Part shown: piece after piece, positions 7,456-8,600 of the stretch
How the letters are laid out: each line of letters opens with the position of its first letter
Position numbering within the stretch: the first letter of the stretch is position 1
From: Leptofilum sp050292445
Lineage (GTDB): Bacteria; Chloroflexota; Anaerolineae; Promineifilales; Promineifilaceae
Length of the DNA: 8,600 nt
Direction of reading: 5' to 3'
Assembly (NCBI GenBank): GCA_050292445.1
Contig: JBNKLQ010000254.1
Location: forward strand, 1 to 8,600
Position numbers and translations under genes: made by a program
Notes under the pieces: model-generated
The model's input: the letters and a program-made list of their open reading frames with translations, nothing else
Told to the model about the DNA's origin: nothing
Database searches by the model: none

Positions 7456-8103
7456 CTAAGGCGCCGGAAGTAACGCCCGCAGTTGGGAAACCACCATCTC
7501 CATCGCCACTTTATTCAAACCACCATTGGGAATAATCACGTCAGCAAACCGCTTGCTTGGCTCCACAAATTTTATGTGCATGGGGCGCACCGTTTCCAAA
7601 TATTGCGTCACCACAGATTGCAGAGAACGGCCACGTTCTCCAATATCCCGCTGTAGCCGCCGAATAAAACGCACATCGGCATCTGTGTCTACATACACTT
7701 TAATATCCATCAGCTCACGCAGCCGCCGCTTGGTGAAGATCAAAATCCCATCGACCAAAATGATGGGCGCGGGTTCCACAAGCACTGTCTCATCCGTACG
7801 GCGATCCGTGGTGAAGTCATAGACAGGCAACGGGATCGCCTTCCCTTTAAGAAGCTGCTTGATATGTTTCACCATCAGCTTCGTTTCCAGCGAATTGGGA
7901 TGATCGTAGTTCAGCTGGCGACGCTCTTCAGGAGTAAGATCGGGTTGATCACGATAATAGGCATCGTGGGGCATGTAAGCAATTTGCGAAGCGCCCACGG
8001 CGTCCAGAATGGCTCGGGCCACTGTGGTTTTACCTGAGGCGGTCCCACCGGCCACGCCAAACACAATGGGGCTTTTGGGGTCATGTTGATGCATTCCACT
8101 CAT
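7456..8103 (-). CDS. udk: Uridine kinase
   Basis: This 215-residue cytosolic enzyme phosphorylates uridine or cytidine with ATP or GTP to UMP or CMP in pyrimidine salvage. Visible motifs in order are the P-loop GGTASGKT (19-26), PHDAYYRD (45-52) with the usual substrate-side Asp47, the YDHP block (66-69), PVYDFTTDRR (93-102), VDGIL (117-121, Walker B-like, where many homologues have VEGIL), the lid RDIGERGRS (152-160) and the C-terminal RPMH..FVEPSKRFADVIIP region. Length is typical (about 205-215). The start at 8103 sits 8 nt after a good -10, and Met4 is an alternative. There is no Shine-Dalgarno. Its stop codon abuts the stop of the convergent glycosyltransferase with no base between. It has no ACGGCCGT copy. 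Confidence 0.95.
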   Translation of the reverse strand: MSGMHQHDPKSPIVFGVAGGTASGKTTVARAILDAVGASQIAYMPHDAYYRDQPDLTPEERRQLNYDHPNSLETKLMVKHIKQLLKGKAIPLPVYDFTTDRRTDETVLVEPAPIILVDGILIFTKRRLRELMDIKVYVDTDADVRFIRRLQRDIGERGRSLQSVVTQYLETVRPMHIKFVEPSKRFADVIIPNGGLNKVAMEMVVSQLRALLPAP

Positions 8104-8111
8104 GGCAGCAA

Positions 8112-8140
8112 ATCATACCCTGCCCCCACCACATCGACAA
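8112..8140 (-). promoter_or_regulatory. Sigma70-type promoter of udk
   Basis: On the minus strand TTGTCG (8135-8140, 4/6) and TATGAT (8112-8117, 5/6) are separated by exactly 17 nt. The -10 ends 8 nt before the udk ATG, so the mRNA would begin within a base or two of the start codon. This is consistent with leaderless translation. Confidence 0.6.
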
Positions 8141-8175
8141 TAACGCTGACACCATTTGCCATTCTCCTCAGCCTA

Positions 8176-8192
8176 AAATTGATGATCAATTT
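8176..8192. repeat. Inverted repeat AAATTGA-N3-TCAATTT
   Basis: A perfect 7-bp inverted repeat with the 3-nt spacer TGA lies between the divergent udk and rightward promoters. It could be a regulator-binding site, but an AT-rich 7-bp arm can arise by chance, and it overlaps neither promoter core. Confidence 0.3.
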
Positions 8193-8230
8193 CTCCTGTA
8201 TTTAACGCAATTGTAAGCGATGCCGTAAGC

Positions 8231-8259
8231 TTGACTACCTAAATTTTGTATATTAGAAT
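8231..8259 (+). promoter_or_regulatory. Strong sigma70-type promoter facing right
   Basis: TTGACT (8231-8236, 5/6) and TAGAAT (8254-8259, 5/6) are separated by exactly 17 nt, the best promoter match in the window. Transcription would start near 8266. It faces the terminator at 8460-8497 and the partial gene at 8548. Confidence 0.65.
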
Positions 8260-8293
8260 TAGTTGACAAATCAACTAGTTGTGTATGCAACTA
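8260..8293. promoter_or_regulatory. Tandem overlapping operator, TAGTTG-N6-CAACTA twice (MarR/MexR-like)
   Basis: Two perfect copies of TAGTTG-N6-CAACTA occupy 8260-8277 and 8276-8293 and share the central TA, with their dyad centres 16 bp apart. The first starts directly after the -10 hexamer and covers the predicted transcription start, an arrangement typical of repression. GTTGA...TCAAC dyads are known for MarR-family regulators such as MexR, which suggests a winged-helix dimer. The regulator gene is not in the window, so the family is inference. Confidence 0.6.
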
Positions 8294-8354
8294 TTTCCTT
8301 GTTTGTAGCTTAACTGGATACGGCCGTACAGTACATGTTCACCACGGGAAGAAA

Positions 8355-8468
8355 GTGAACCAATCTTTGCCCCCCCAGCCGGGGAACAATTTCACCCCCA
8401 CTGTTACAACCTTACGCCAGCACAACCAAGTGCTGAGCACCGCCCTTTTTGCCAAATGTAACCGCTGA
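8355..8468 (+). CDS. Possible small leader ORF (37 residues)
   Basis: A GTG start at 8355 is preceded by GGGAAGAAA, a passable ribosome site. The frame runs 37 residues (beginning VNQSLPPQPG, ending ALFAKCNR) to TGA at 8466-8468, which lies inside the ascending arm of the terminator. The GTG is the descending arm of the 8337-8360 hairpin, so its access could be controlled by folding. The peptide is polar, has no recognisable domain and no run of one amino acid like that of a classical attenuation peptide. It could be chance: the frame is also open upstream to 8235. Confidence 0.2.
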   Translation: MNQSLPPQPGNNFTPTVTTLRQHNQVLSTALFAKCNR

Positions 8469-8497
8469 CACCTAAATAAAGGTGCGGCGGTTTTTTT
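8460..8497 (+). terminator. Intrinsic terminator
   Basis: AACCGCTG-(bulged A)-CACCT pairs with AGGTGCGGCGGTT around a 6-nt AAATAA loop. This gives about 13 pairs including one G-U and one bulge, followed by seven T (8491-8497). Only the plus direction has a U-tract, so it stops rightward transcripts upstream of the gene at 8548. Confidence 0.8.
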
Positions 8498-8538
8498 GTA
8501 TTAGCAGATCGAAATTTCACTGAGCTGAGAAGCATTTT

Positions 8539-8544
8539 GGAGGA
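8539..8544 (+). promoter_or_regulatory. Shine-Dalgarno GGAGGA
   Basis: A strong ribosome-binding site lies 3 nt before the ATG at 8548. It is notable because most other starts in the window have none, and it fixes the start of the partial gene. Confidence 0.75.
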
Positions 8545-8547
8545 AAC

Positions 8548-8600
8548 ATGAGTCAAAAATTGAAAATGAAGTGGCATATACTGATTGGGACCAGCCTGCT
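8548..8600 (+). CDS. Partial gene with signal-peptide-like N-terminus (runs off the right edge)
   Basis: Seventeen codons are visible: MSQKLKMKWHILIGTSL. A basic stretch (three Lys in positions 4-8) followed by a hydrophobic segment looks like the beginning of a signal peptide or first membrane helix, so the product is probably exported or membrane-bound. The start is supported by GGAGGA 3 nt upstream. Expression probably depends on read-through of the terminator at 8460-8497, since only 50 nt separate that terminator from the ATG and no good promoter is visible there. The function cannot be told. Confidence 0.65.
   Translation, partial: MSQKLKMKWHILIGTSL

Larger units (their letters stand above)
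925..8327. repeat. Highly iterated palindrome ACGGCCGT, 21 dispersed copies
   Basis: Exact copies begin at 925, 1174, 1558, 2119, 2688, 3071, 3574, 3679, 4177, 4375, 4437, 5473, 5755, 6236, 6475, 6778, 6826, 7015, 7174, 7360 and 8320. Eleven extend to the decamer AACGGCCGTT. Eleven of the 21 lie in the cyclase gene, three in the first glycosyltransferase, six in the second and one in the 8.3-kb control region (there as TACGGCCGTA). None lies in 1-924 or in udk. I noticed only two single-mismatch variants (1075 and 3814). Spacing is irregular, so this is not a tandem array. It resembles HIP1 of cyanobacteria in behaviour but not in sequence. Confidence 0.9.
8266..8497 (+). ncRNA. Candidate regulated leader or small RNA, about 230 nt
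   Basis: The RNA is delimited by the predicted start of the rightward promoter and the U-tract of the terminator. It contains a hairpin GTTCAC / GTGAAC (8337-8342 with 8355-8360, 12-nt loop), a run of C facing CGGGG (about 8370-8384), and a 6-bp hairpin CAGCAC / GTGCTG (8418-8435). The segment ACCGCC (8439-8444) can pair with the terminator's descending arm (GGCGGT, 8486-8491), so an antiterminator is possible. I cannot match it to a known riboswitch class. It may be an attenuated leader of the gene at 8548 or a free-standing small RNA. Confidence 0.4.

Noticed and set aside
8285..8308. Seven-codon leader peptide beginning ATG CAA CTA
   Set aside because: It has no ribosome site, begins within the operator and has no special codon content, so it is probably chance.
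8266..8497. Known riboswitch (c-di-AMP, cobalamin, c-di-GMP) in the leader
   Set aside because: I compared the conserved cores that I remember, and none fits. A C-rich/GGGG segment gave only a superficial resemblance to the c-di-AMP class.

Overview
The window (about 52% G+C by eye) looks like a chromosomal segment of a gene-dense, non-model environmental bacterium. A very large tandem-cyclase/STAND-NTPase/TPR protein, GT4 glycosyltransferases, weak or absent Shine-Dalgarno sequences and near-zero intergenic gaps would fit a filamentous Chloroflexota or a cyanobacterium-like lineage. That assignment is inference from style, not from a marker gene.

Layout. Positions 1-551 (minus) hold the N-terminal part of a transposase that runs off the left edge. 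Beside it, about 567-790 (plus) is the remnant of a 2'-5' RNA ligase-like gene, truncated at its N-terminus. Positions 792-4937 (minus) encode a 1381-residue protein with the architecture of soluble adenylyl cyclase (ADCY10): two class III cyclase domains, a STAND/AAA-like ATPase and TPR-like helical repeats. The two cyclase domains are degenerate in complementary ways, so they predict one composite active site, and the ATPase lacks its Walker A lysine. A 188-bp divergent intergenic region separates it from a two-gene glycosyltransferase operon (5126-6283 and 6280-7455, ATGA overlap). A uridine kinase (7456-8103, minus) converges on that operon with no base between the stop codons.

Positions 8104-8547 are a 444-bp non-genic control region. 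It holds the uridine kinase promoter, a sigma70-type promoter facing right, a tandem overlapping MarR/MexR-like operator placed over the predicted transcription start, an approximately 230-nt leader or small RNA with a possible 38-codon ORF, and a strong intrinsic terminator. Next comes a good Shine-Dalgarno and the first 17 codons of a gene with a signal-peptide-like N-terminus that runs off the right edge.

The most unusual signal is genome-scale: the exact octamer palindrome ACGGCCGT occurs 21 times in 8.6 kb (about 0.13 expected by chance), while I saw only two single-mismatch variants. It resembles the HIP1 highly iterated palindrome of cyanobacteria but has a different sequence. Within genes it is mostly read in the phase that encodes Thr-Ala-Val, and in one glycosyltransferase it appears to have replaced a conserved proline.

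How the genes relate: the glycosyltransferase pair probably builds a surface or exopolysaccharide or a glycolipid, the cyclase is a candidate cAMP-signalling protein transcribed divergently from it, and uridine kinase is ordinary pyrimidine salvage. The window gives no direct evidence that these functions are coupled.
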